From contig CDRNVI010000041.1 of assembly GCA_977017575.1 (NCBI GenBank), forward strand, positions 409,898 through 473,897: a stretch of 64,000 bases of DNA. The letters are read 5' to 3'. Under the pieces are notes generated by a model. It saw only the letters and a list, made by a program, of their open reading frames with translations. It had not been told where the DNA came from and did no database searches. The position numbers and the translations under genes are program-made. This DNA is from Paramoeba atlantica. Its lineage: Eukaryota; Discosea. Positions 36,948-46,854 of the stretch are shown piece after piece (position 1 is the first letter of the stretch; every line of letters starts with the position of its first letter).

Positions 36948-39900
36948 ATGGTTGTTTTAACTCGACCTAAGGCGAAGCAGGTCTCGAACTTCGAGCGCGA
37001 GGTGAAAGCACACACACTCGGCTGCTGGGACCAATTCGACGCAAACAAGGACCTTGTTGAAGGCAAGAGTACGTACCATGTAGACTTATACACTACGCCC
37101 CTCCCACCTAATCCTTCAGCTGAATCTTTACGGCGAGCGGACGAGATTGCACTCAGCATTACGAACTCTGTGGAAGGTGAGACACCAGATACAGGGCAAC
37201 AGCAGACAAGCACGGAAGAGGAACTTTTCTCCAGTGTCCGTCCAACTGAGGACTTCGAATTCCAGTTTGCGGGAGCAGAATCTTCTTCACTCAGCCTATC
37301 AAAAACCACAAATAAGGCTGTGAAGGAGAGGTGCGAACGACATATCCGGAGGTCATACGACAACGAATATAATTACGAAAAAGATGAATTGCTCTTCCCC
37401 GATCTAACTCCTGAAGACCTTACTGTGTCTGTGAATGGATGCGGAAAAGGACGGAAAAAGAAGAAGCGACCCAAGAGCATCTCCCTTTCCCAATTGTGTG
37501 CTGAGTCCGGGGCCGACAGCGACGACCGTGACACCGCACAATCAAGTTCCAACTCCCCTAGGCCATACACTCCTGAGGCTGAAAGTGACAGCAATCTGTC
37601 TGCGGCATCATCTCCGAAAAAAACGGACACAAAACCCCATGCGGACACTTCAGTAAGTCTCAAGCGACACCGACGCCCATTAACCTCCAGAAACGCCGAG
37701 TCATCTAAAAGCACGCCCGCCCCCATTATTAGCACACCAAGTCGGCCCAGGAAATGCCCCTTGGATTCATGTACCTGGGAAACAGGGCCGCACGGCGACC
37801 AATGGTAAGCCTTTTACAACCACGTGGCTAACAGACATGGGGAAGAAGTGGCGGAATCATGGTGGACAGAGGAGGGAAGATTCCTATGCCCGGGTTGCAA
37901 AAAGCACTACTCCATGCGCAAGCAAGCAACACACAAGATGCACTGCAGGTTTCGCACGCCGTCACCCAAACCTTCGCATGGTTCCTCCGCTGGCTCCAAA
38001 GATTACCCCGTCCCGCCCCCAAATTCCGTTACTGAGCACCACCCTGAGCAGCAGCTTAGCGAGAACACTATGCAAGGCGCCCCAACAGTGGAAGATCTGC
38101 CGTCCCTATCATCAGTATGCGCCTTGTCCGTCAATACCTGCAAAAATATCCCAAACAGCTGTAAGCCTGAATGGGCGAAAACACTTACCGAATGCATGGC
38201 GGCGGCCGTACGTGACAACACCATCGAGGCTTGGACCCTGCTGGCTATGTTACCTAAATGTGTAATTCCAGCACCACGACGCGGCGGGGACAAGGGTAAA
38301 GCCTCATACGCCTCCCACGTCCGCAAATGCCTTTCCAGATGGAAGAACAAGGAATTTCTACCACTTTGGAACGAGGCGTTGTCAAGCCTGAAGCGTAAGC
38401 GGAAAAGTTCTCCACAGGCTCAGAGCATTGAAGAGGAGGATCAGAAAGCTGCTCTCCGAGCAGTACGCCTCGTGCGAGATGGTGAACTTTCCCGCGCAAT
38501 GACTGCGTTGACATCCGAACCACTTGCCCCAAACGATGACACGACTTATCAAAAGCTCCAGGCGAAACACCCGTATCGACTTCTGGGTCCAAGTCCGATT
38601 ACCACGCCTTCTTTGGATATTAAACCGATCACCGCAACCGAAGAGGACATCATTACGGCGCTTTCCAGCTTTCACCGAGGTTCCTCAGGGGGAGCTCTCG
38701 GACTTCGGCCTGAGCACCTACAAGTAGCAGTGCAATTCCATCACGACGCCAGGACAGATCCGCTCGGTACGCTCACGAAACTTATTAGTCATATGCTAGC
38801 GGGCAAAGTACCACTTGAAGTCCAACACTGCCTCGCCGGCGGACGCTTATGTGCTTTACACAAGGGTCAGGGTGATGTCCGCCCCATTGCCGCAGGGGAA
38901 ACCTTCCGCCGACTAGCGAGCAAGATAGGATGTCTGTCTGCAAAGGCTAAATCCAGAACGCTCTTCAAAGATCAACAATATGGAGTGGCGACGCCCGCAG
39001 GAGCCGAACGTGTTATCCACATTTGCAGGCGCCTGGTTGCGCACCACATCAATAACGAGGATTTTGTGCTATGCAAGGTTGACCTTCGCAACGCTTTCAA
39101 TCACATTTCAAGAAATAGCTTTATGGCCTTGACACGGCATCATTTCCCTGAGTTGAGCCCGTTCGTGGAATGGTGCTACAGTTCGGCCAGTAACCTGACA
39201 TTCGGCGCACGTGTAGTTCAATCCTCTGAAGGCGTACAACAAGGAGACCCGCTCGGACCCCTTTTGTTCTCGCTCGTCATGAGAGAAATGGCCGCAGAAA
39301 TTAAGACCGGAGCTCCTGATCTTCATCTCAATCTCTGGTACCTTGATGATGGCGTCCTTGCAGGCCAGGCTTCTGATGTACGTCACGCACTAGATATCAT
39401 CGAAATTGGAGGGCCAAAGTGGGGTCTGAACCTCAATCCGTCCAAGTGCGAAATAATCACACACCCTTCCTCATCTCATCAAACTACCCACTTTCCTGAC
39501 ATTCCCGGGCTCAACATCAACATGGAGGGTAATCTGAGCATCTTGGGAAGCCCCATCGGATCTACGACGTACAGCCGTCAGTTCCTCCTCGACAGCGCGA
39601 TTTCCCAGGCGGAGGAATCCCTTGAAGCGATCGAGAAACTGGAGGACCCTCAGGTCGCTTTCTCTCTCATCCGACAGTGCACAGGGTTTTGCCAGATGGT
39701 TTACTCCCTTCGCACGACGCCGACGGACGAACTACTGGACTTATGTCGCAGACTCGACAACGCCGTTCAGCGTACGGTTGAAACGTTTTGTCGCCCACTG
39801 AGTGACATGGCTCGACGACAAGCACAAAGAAATAAACAGTTCGGCGGTCTCGGCCTTCGCTCAGCGGAAATGCACGCCACCTCAGCGTACGTAGCTTCAG

Positions 39901-40964
39901 TAGCTTTCGCTTCCGACAAGGATCGATGGGATGCAAATGAGGCTGAGGGCTTTTCTTACGCCGTGGAGGACATTAACCGGCGTGTAGGGGGGTGTATGGT
40001 GGACAAATCTACCGGGAAAATCCACAAGGACTCCGTCATAAAGAGATGCCCCTTCTCGCCCTCCCCCGATATTGACCTTTCTCAAGATTTGGCGATTCCT
40101 CGACAACGCGATCTCAGTCATGCGATTTCAGCGAGAGACTTTGAGGAAGATTACGCAAGAGCGGATCCCCGCACTCGGGCTAGGTGGCTCTCACAAACGG
40201 GCGACGGGGCATCCAACTGGGCCTTCACGGTTCCCTCGACTCTCTGCGGTCATGCCTACACCCCTACTGAATTTCGGACTCTGATTCGTTGGTGGCTCGG
40301 GGAGAGTATATACCCTCAAGGTCACAACTGCCCGATTCCGAATTGTCGCCTCCCACTCGGCCCTGGGGGGGACCATGCGCTAGCCTGCAAGTGCGGCCAC
40401 GGAATCATTACAAGGCACAACGCCCTAGCGGAACAGTTCTCCGCTGAATGCAGCAAGGCCGGGTTGAGCCCACAGAGAGAAGTCTCTCTGGGAAACAGGG
40501 GTCCGGGCGGCGCCCTCACGCGACCCGCAGATGTCTATGTCCGGAACGGTGGTCTCGGTCAGGCCCTCGTCCTTGATTTCGCTGTCACACATGTTCAGCA
40601 ACAAAAGTATACGGACCTGGTCCGTGATGCTAACATGGTGGCAGCCGGGTCATTCGCCGAGAGGTACGCCGTCGAACACAAGCGGAAGCAACGGGAGGAA
40701 GCTGAAGAAGCGAAGATCAAGTTCACAGCTATGGCTGTCGAAACATACGGATGCTGGAGTCCGGCCGCTATGTCGGTCTTGCGGGAAGTCTCGAAAGGCC
40801 AAGCTGCGACCTCAGGTGGAACACTTTCGCAAGGGGGGGCGTTACAGCAAATACTAACAAGTCTGAACGTCACCCTCATGCGCTCCCAGGCGCGTATGCT
40901 CGTTCTTCGCCTCCCCTCGGCGAACACAGGCCCTGTACTTGTGGGGTATGGCAAAGAAGAGTAA
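36948..40964 (+). CDS. LINE B polyprotein (one in-frame stop)
   Basis: Starts MVVLTRPKAKQ. A TAA at 37806-37808 falls inside zinc finger 1, after CPLDSC...GDQW, where LINE A has a glutamine codon. The same frame then stays open to 40964 (finger 2, RT with CKVDLRNAF about 707 and YLDDGVL about 798, CCHC CPIPNC...HALACKCGHG, endonuclease RPADVY and DFAVTH). One recent nonsense change or programmed read-through would both fit. Total about 1338 codons. Confidence 0.8.
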
Positions 40965-41009
40965 GGAAAACTTCTGGCCTGGATGTTGGTCGAGTCGACA
41001 GAGTCTATG

Positions 41010-41048
41010 CTCACGCCTAGCCCGCGAGGGCTAGGTACCCCAAGTGAG
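41010..41048 (+). promoter_or_regulatory. Shared 3' UTR hairpin (LINE B copy)
   Basis: CTCAC/GTGAG outer stem, CCTAG/CTAGG inner stem with apical CCCGCGAGGG, asymmetric TACCCCAA. It starts 46 bp after the ORF stop. Confidence 0.55.
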
Positions 41049-41390
41049 GTAGTACACGGGAAGTGAATCTCCTCCCCGTCGGCCAGCATCCTGTTTCGCG
41101 ACCGTGTCGCTGTCGACACAGGCCCGCGCCTGCGCCCTCCCATATAGCAAGGGAAGGGTTCACAAGTCAGGCCGTGGAGAGGTCGAAAGACCCGGTCCGG
41201 AACGCGCGAATGGATTGGGCGTGGATTGCTTGTTTTAGTTTTTACTGTTTCTTGTTTGTAGTATATACTTAGGGGAGATTAAATTGCTAGTTTTGGGCTG
41301 AGAAAAAACAAAAGGTACATCTGTGGAAACAAAAAGATTTGCTAATTTGATTGCTTGTTTTCAACTCGTAAAAAAAAAAAAAAAAAAAAA

Positions 41391-41421
41391 ACGATAAAGA
41401 TACAGTTTCTGTACCTTGTTG
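41391..41421 (+). other. Spliced-leader exon copy (LINE C), joined to poly(A)
   Basis: ACGATAAAGATACAG... through CCTTGTTG. The first 7 nt of the 38-nt form (ATCTTTA) are replaced by the poly(A) of LINE B. Confidence 0.75.
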
Positions 41422-41463
41422 AATTAATTTTTCTTTCTCTTTATTGCTTACTAGGGTCGCACC

Positions 41464-44400
41464 ATGCCGCCCGATGATTCCTTTGATGCCAACGCGTTAC
41501 CAATGGATGATGACTCTTTTCGCCAGGAACAAATGTCACACAAACCCGGAGATTGGGACCAATTCGCAGGAAACGCTCACCTGATTTCCGGCCAAAGCAC
41601 CTACAATGAACTTTTGTATACGACACCTATCCCCGAAAACGTACCTAAACACTGGACCGAAAGAGCCTACAAGATCGCGGCAGAGGAACCTACACCGGAC
41701 ACAGGCAGAATGACCGCGGACGAAGAGACAAATCACTCCCTTGTCGTGGCAAACAACGTGGGAATTACTTCGGAGGCCTCATCCGCCCACATTTTCTCTC
41801 CAACTAAGGCTACAAAGCGCAAGAATACTGATTCTGCCCCTACCACATACCACAACGCCAATACGCAGCAGAAGGATGTAGAACGTCAATGCCCAGCAGA
41901 AGGATGTACGTGGAAAACCCCACCACATAGCGGAAAATGGCAGGCATTTTATCACCATGTAGCTCATCGACACGGCAAAAACATTCCAAACGAGTGGTGG
42001 GAGGGAGAGGGAAGATTCCTCTGCAGAGATTGTGGCAGACACTACGCCAAGAACAAGCTCAAGTCTCACCCCAAAAACTGCAGGGGCCGCAACAATTCCG
42101 GACGGTCATTAGCCCCACCAACGGCACGTCCCCAAAACGCAGAAGAAAATCCAACAGACAATTTGCCATCACTCGGCTCCATCTGCGCACTTCCCATGAG
42201 TACCTGCAAAGACGTTCCACACTGTTGCAGATTCCTCTGGGCGAGCATCCTCACGCAATCCTTGACATCCGCAGTGAAGGAAAACACGGTAGAGGCATGG
42301 ACACTTCTCGCAATGCTCCCTAAGTGTGTCCTACCAGCACCTTTCCGAGGCGGTCGCAAAGGCCACACATCATACTCTACGTACGTCGAAAACCGCATGA
42401 AACTGTGGCTAGCGGGGGAGTACCTCTTGCTATGGGAAGATGCCCAGAGGGATCATTATAAAAAGCGCTCCAGATCACGCGACTCCGAAATCGATGCAGA
42501 CAGAGCGGCAATTCGAGCCGAACTCTTGGCCCGCCAGGGGGAATTTTCCAGGGGAATGGCAGCCCTAACCGCAGCCCCCATGGCGCCAGACAATGCAGAT
42601 ACCCTCGAAAAGCTCTTGGAGAAGCATCCAGACCCACACGAAAATCCCTTGCAGAATGATCTACCACCGATCGAGGGCAACCCCCTACACCTAGAGGAAA
42701 CAGAGGTCAAAAAAGCGATCGTCAGCTTCCGCAGGGGATCTTCAGCCGGCACGATGGGCCTTCGTCCAGAGCACCTCCAGGCAGCCATCTTGGAACATGT
42801 GGACAAGGATGTGAATCCTCTCTCGGCCCTCACGCGACTAGTGAACCACATGCTTCAAGGAAAAGCGCCACAAGACGTCCAATCATTCTACGCTGGAGCC
42901 CGGCTCTGCGCCCTGGAAAAAGGCGAGGACGATGTTCGACCAATCGCAGCGGGTGAAACCCTTAGACGCCTCGTAAGCAAGGCGGCATGTATCTCGATAA
43001 AGGAGAAAGCGGGTACTCTGTTCAACGGGCGACAATATGGTGTAGCAGCCCCCGCGGGAGCCGAACGAGTTATCCACCTCTGCCGGAGAGCCATGCTCAA
43101 TAACCTGGGGAGTGACAATTTTGTCTTCTGCAAAGTGGACTTAAGAAACGCTTTCAATAACGTCAGCAGGCCTGTTCTCACCCTAACCACGCGCTTAAAT
43201 TTCCCCGAACTCTCACCTTGGGTAGAGTGGTGTTACTCCAACGTGAGCTGTCTTACCTACAGAGACAATGTCATACCCTCGGCAGAGGGGGTACAACAAG
43301 GAGACCCACTAGGCCCTCTTCTCTTCTCTCTAGTACTATCCAGTGTAACAGAAGAAATATCGTCTCGGTCGAATCTAGACACTCAACTTTGGTACCTAGA
43401 TGACGGGGTACTCATAGGGGAGGCTGAGGAGGTCAGGAAGGCGCTCGATGTTTTTTCCAATGTTGGCTCCCGATGCGGACTTTTCCTAAACCCATCGAAA
43501 TGTGAGATAATAACACCGCCTGCTTCATCCCATCTCACAGGATTATTTCCAGAGATACCGAAGACTAAAACTCGTACTGATGGAAATTTCGACATCTTGG
43601 GCTCCCCGATTGGGTCAGCGGAGCATTGCGTGGAGTTTCTCAGGTCAGAAGCCATTGAGCCCGCACGCGAAACATTAGACGCAATAGGTTTCATAGGAGA
43701 CCCACAAGTAGCCATGTCCCTCATCCGGCAGTGCACTGGATTCTGTCAAATGGTCTACGCACTTCGCACGACACCCCCTCAGGCGCTTTCTGAGCTTTGT
43801 AATTCCCTTGATGAAAATGTTCTAAAAGCCGCGGAATGGGCACTTTTCCCTCTGGATTCCCACGCGCGTGACCAAATCCAACGTAAGAAGCGCAACGGGG
43901 GTTTTGGTCTCAGGTCTTCGCTCCTCCACGCAACAGCAGCATATGTCTCCTCCGTTGCGCACGCCGCCGATGCAGACGATTGGGACCCTTCAGAAGCCGA
44001 GGGATTCACCATTTCCGTGCAGGACGTGAATAGAAAGGCGGGGGTAGAACTTGTGGATCCCGGTACAGGACGCATCCCGAAACAGAATAAACCACATCCA
44101 GAGTCCAGCCAAAGACACAACCTCACCTCGAGAAGCAAACGCCCACGACACATACTCAACAACATGGACGCGGATAAGACGGCCGAGCCGGAAATGGTTA
44201 TACCCCGGCAGCAGCAACTGAGCCAAGCCATATCGCAGCAGGAATTCACTACAGCCTACGGCCAGGCCGACCCCCGCACCCGAGCACGATGGGTTTCACA
44301 GTCAGGAAAGGGAGCTGGGAGCTGGGCCTTCGTCACGCCCTCAAGGAGTAAAGGTTTTGCTTTCACACCAACCGAGTTCCGCACGTTATCGCGCTGGTGG

Positions 44401-45054
44401 TTTGGCATGGACATTTATGGCCAAGACCGCCCCTGCACAGCAAACGGGTGTTCCCTACCCCTACAGAAAAATGGGGAGCATGCATTATTGTGCAAGAACG
44501 GACATGGCCTCATCACGCGGCACAATGCGCTTTGTGTAGAATTCGCCTCCTTTTGCAGCAAGGCCAACATGGCTCCCCAGCGAGAAAAAAGTCTAGGAAA
44601 TCGGGGGCCAGGAGGGGGTCTCACCAGACCGGCTGACGTTTTCCTCCCCACGTACACTCTAGGGAAAGGCATGGTACTAGACTTCGCAGTCACCCACGCA
44701 CAGCAAACAAAGTATTTGGACTCTGTCCGGAATGCTAGCTGGGTGGCTGCAGGGTCTTTCGCCGAGCATTACTCAGAAACGAAGGAAAAACAACGTCAAG
44801 AAGCAGAAGAAGCACAACTAGGGTTCACGGCCATGGTTGTCGAGTCTTTTGGCTCGTGGAGTAAAAGAGCAATGGCGGTCTTATGGAAGGTGGGAGCACT
44901 GCGCGCCAACTCGTCAAAAGGTCTTCTCACGGATGCCCAAGCCCGAAATGACCTTCTGAAAGAGCTTAACGTCACACTCATGCGCTCTCAGGCCCGCATG
45001 ATGGTCTCCCGGATAGTCGTCAGTGACCCCCAAGCTCCCCTGGAAGGGGAGTAG
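41464..45054 (+). CDS. LINE C polyprotein: zinc fingers, RT, restriction-like endonuclease
   Basis: 1196 aa. Zinc finger 1 CPAEGC...HVAHRH (about 143) and finger 2 CRDC...HPKNC. RT motif A CKVDLRNAF (about 556), motif B EGVQQGDPLGPLLF, motif C YLDDGVL (about 643). CCHC CTANGC...HALLCKNGHG (about 990). Endonuclease RPADVF (about 1056) and DFAVTH (about 1073). An insertion of about 30 residues rich in H/S/R lies before the CCHC part. The ORF is uninterrupted. Confidence 0.85.
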   Translation: MPPDDSFDANALPMDDDSFRQEQMSHKPGDWDQFAGNAHLISGQSTYNELLYTTPIPENVPKHWTERAYKIAAEEPTPDTGRMTADEETNHSLVVANNVGITSEASSAHIFSPTKATKRKNTDSAPTTYHNANTQQKDVERQCPAEGCTWKTPPHSGKWQAFYHHVAHRHGKNIPNEWWEGEGRFLCRDCGRHYAKNKLKSHPKNCRGRNNSGRSLAPPTARPQNAEENPTDNLPSLGSICALPMSTCKDVPHCCRFLWASILTQSLTSAVKENTVEAWTLLAMLPKCVLPAPFRGGRKGHTSYSTYVENRMKLWLAGEYLLLWEDAQRDHYKKRSRSRDSEIDADRAAIRAELLARQGEFSRGMAALTAAPMAPDNADTLEKLLEKHPDPHENPLQNDLPPIEGNPLHLEETEVKKAIVSFRRGSSAGTMGLRPEHLQAAILEHVDKDVNPLSALTRLVNHMLQGKAPQDVQSFYAGARLCALEKGEDDVRPIAAGETLRRLVSKAACISIKEKAGTLFNGRQYGVAAPAGAERVIHLCRRAMLNNLGSDNFVFCKVDLRNAFNNVSRPVLTLTTRLNFPELSPWVEWCYSNVSCLTYRDNVIPSAEGVQQGDPLGPLLFSLVLSSVTEEISSRSNLDTQLWYLDDGVLIGEAEEVRKALDVFSNVGSRCGLFLNPSKCEIITPPASSHLTGLFPEIPKTKTRTDGNFDILGSPIGSAEHCVEFLRSEAIEPARETLDAIGFIGDPQVAMSLIRQCTGFCQMVYALRTTPPQALSELCNSLDENVLKAAEWALFPLDSHARDQIQRKKRNGGFGLRSSLLHATAAYVSSVAHAADADDWDPSEAEGFTISVQDVNRKAGVELVDPGTGRIPKQNKPHPESSQRHNLTSRSKRPRHILNNMDADKTAEPEMVIPRQQQLSQAISQQEFTTAYGQADPRTRARWVSQSGKGAGSWAFVTPSRSKGFAFTPTEFRTLSRWWFGMDIYGQDRPCTANGCSLPLQKNGEHALLCKNGHGLITRHNALCVEFASFCSKANMAPQREKSLGNRGPGGGLTRPADVFLPTYTLGKGMVLDFAVTHAQQTKYLDSVRNASWVAAGSFAEHYSETKEKQRQEAEEAQLGFTAMVVESFGSWSKRAMAVLWKVGALRANSSKGLLTDAQARNDLLKELNVTLMRSQARMMVSRIVVSDPQAPLEGE

Positions 45055-45122
45055 GGCCCACAGGCATGGTCCTCTAGGGTAACAAGACGATTAGGGTGCT
45101 GGTCGCGTCGACAGAGTCTATA

Positions 45123-45161
45123 CTCACGCCTAGCTCGCGAGGGCTAGGTACCCCAAGTGAG
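45123..45161 (+). promoter_or_regulatory. Shared 3' UTR hairpin (LINE C copy)
   Basis: CTCAC/GTGAG outer stem and CCTAG/CTAGG inner stem, as in LINE B, with one apical change. Confidence 0.55.
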
Positions 45162-45529
45162 GTATTACACGGGCAGTAAATCTCCTCCACGTCGGCCAGC
45201 ATCCTGTTTCGCGACCGTGTCGCTGTCGACACAGGCCCGCGCCTGCGCCCTCCCATATAACAAAGGAAGGGTTCACAAGTCAGGCCGTGGAGTGGTCGAA
45301 AGACCCGGTCCGGAACGCGCGAATGGATTGGGTCTGGATTGCTCGTTTTTATTTTTACTGTGCCTTGTTTGTCGTATATACTTAGGGGAGATTGAATTGC
45401 TAGTTTTGGGCTGAGAAAAAAAAAGAAAAAGAAAATATACTTCTGTGGAAATAAAAAGAATTGCCAATTTGATTGCTTGTTTTAAATTCATATACCCCCC
45501 TAATGGACCAAACAAAAAAAAAAAAAAAA

Positions 45530-45830
45530 CTTAATACAAAAAGTGGTCTTAATACAAAAAGTGGTCTTAATACAAAAAGTGGTCTTAATACAAAAAGTGG
45601 TCTTAATACAAAAAGTGGTCTTAATACAAAAAGTGGTCTTAATACAAAAAGTGGTCTTAATACAAAAAGTGGTCTTAATACAAAAAGTGGTCTTAATACA
45701 AAAAGTGGTCTTAATACAAAAAGTGGTCTTAATACAAAATGTGGTCTTAATACAAAAAGTGGTCTTAATACAAAAAGTGGTCTTAATACAAAAAGTGGTC
45801 TTAATACAAAAAGTGGTCTTAATGGTCTTA
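45530..45830. repeat. 18-bp minisatellite, type 1 (about 17 copies)
   Basis: Unit GGTCTTAATACAAAAAGT, almost perfect. It begins directly after the poly(A) of LINE C. Long ORFs across it are an effect of the unit length being a multiple of three. Confidence 0.95.
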
Positions 45831-45856
45831 CAAAATATTTTTTTTTTTTTTTTTTT

Positions 45857-45887
45857 GTAAAGGAACGACGTGTGCAGTACGGTGGTG
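45857..45887 (+). repeat. LINE S fragment between T-runs
   Basis: 31 bp identical to LINE S at 25651-25681, ending GGTGGTG and here followed by a T-run rather than the solo DIRS repeat. It shows the sequence at the solo insertion site. Confidence 0.7.
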
Positions 45888-45979
45888 TTTTTTTTTTTTT
45901 AGGAGATTTTTTTTTTCTTTTTAACCTTATAACTGCAACTTGCAGCCTTAACTTATTTCCAATTTACTCGGCTTCCCCT
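45888..45979 (+). other. T-rich spacer
   Basis: T-runs and unremarkable sequence leading into the 132-bp array. Nothing recognised. Confidence 0.4.
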
Positions 45980-46622
45980 GTTGACATCACCGACGTTTCC
46001 TCCGTGCCTCTCGCCAACGATATCCGCAGTCCGAGCGGACACCCAAAACCGAGCAGAAGAGGATTTTCAAGGCTCAAGATTCCAGGCACCCAATTCGGTC
46101 CGCGAAGAAGTGTTGACATCGCCGCCGTTTCCTCCGCGCCTCTCGCCAACGATATCCGCAGTCCGAGCGGACACCCAAAACCGAGCAGAAGAGGATTTTC
46201 AAGGCTCAAGATTCCAGGCACCCAATTCGGTCCGCGAAGAAGTGTTGATATCGCCGCCGTTTCCTCCGCGCCTCTCGCCAACGATATCCGCAGTCCGAGC
46301 GGACACCCAAAACCGAGCAGAAGAGGATTTTCAAGGCTCAAGATTCCAGGCACCCAATTCGGTCCGCGAAGAAGTGTTGACATCGCCGCCGTTTCCTCCG
46401 TGCCTCTCGCCAACGATATCCGCAGTCCGAGCGGACACCCAAAACCGAGCAGAAGAGGATTTTCAAGGCTCAAGATTCCAGGCACCCAATTCGGTCCGCG
46501 AAGAAGTGTTGACATCGCCGCCGTTTCCTCCGCGCCTCTCGCCAACGATATCCGCAGTCCGAGCGGACACCCAAAACCGAGCAGAAGAGGATTTTCAAGG
46601 CTCAAGATTCCAGGCACCCAAT
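45980..46622. repeat. 132-bp tandem repeat array 1 (5 copies)
   Basis: Period 132 bp (for example TATCCGCAG at 46021, 46153, 46285), nearly identical units. All reading frames can stay open because 132 is 44 codons. One minus-strand frame contains the MSTLLRGPNW segment, which is also the start of the S1 ORF, so the unit probably derives from, or feeds into, the 5' region of LINE S. Confidence 0.9.
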
Positions 46623-46745
46623 TAAGTAAAGGTCTTAATAAAAGTAAAGGTCTTAATAAAAGTAAAGGTCTTAATAAAAGTAAAGGTCTTAATAAAAGTA
46701 AAGGTCTTAATAAAAGTAAAGGTCTTAATAAAAGTAAAGGTCTAA
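46623..46745. repeat. 18-bp minisatellite, type 2 (about 7 copies)
   Basis: Unit GGTCTTAATAAAAGTAAA, sharing GGTCTTAATA with type 1. Confidence 0.9.
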
Positions 46746-46854
46746 CAAACAAATATAAGCAAATACCTATGACTAATATAATCACACTTCCAAATCGTCC
46801 CAAAATCAAAGAACACATAATACGATATTCCGTGCGAGAAAGAGCCGCGCTTCT
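46746..46854. other. Unassigned spacer
   Basis: 109 bp of AT-rich sequence between the minisatellite and the poly(T) that ends LINE S1. Nothing recognised. Confidence 0.3.

Larger units (their letters stand above)
36874..41390 (+). mobile_element. LINE B (R2/CRE-like, SL-tagged)
   Basis: SL, leader, ORF with one in-frame stop, 3' UTR with the shared hairpin (41010-41048), and poly(A) 41370-41390 that runs straight into the SL of LINE C. It is related to LINE A but clearly diverged in the N-terminal and linker regions. Its tail stops at CAACTCGT, earlier than the tails of other copies, so polyadenylation sites vary. Confidence 0.85.
41391..45529 (+). mobile_element. LINE C (R2/CRE-like, SL-tagged)
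   Basis: SL, leader, intact ORF, 3' UTR with the shared hairpin (45123-45161), poly(A) to 45529. It is the third member of the head-to-tail train. The protein is shorter than in LINE A because the disordered N-terminus is reduced. Confidence 0.85.

Noticed and set aside
45530-45830. Possible CRISPR array
   Set aside because: The 18-bp units are contiguous, with no variable spacers. The context is eukaryotic.
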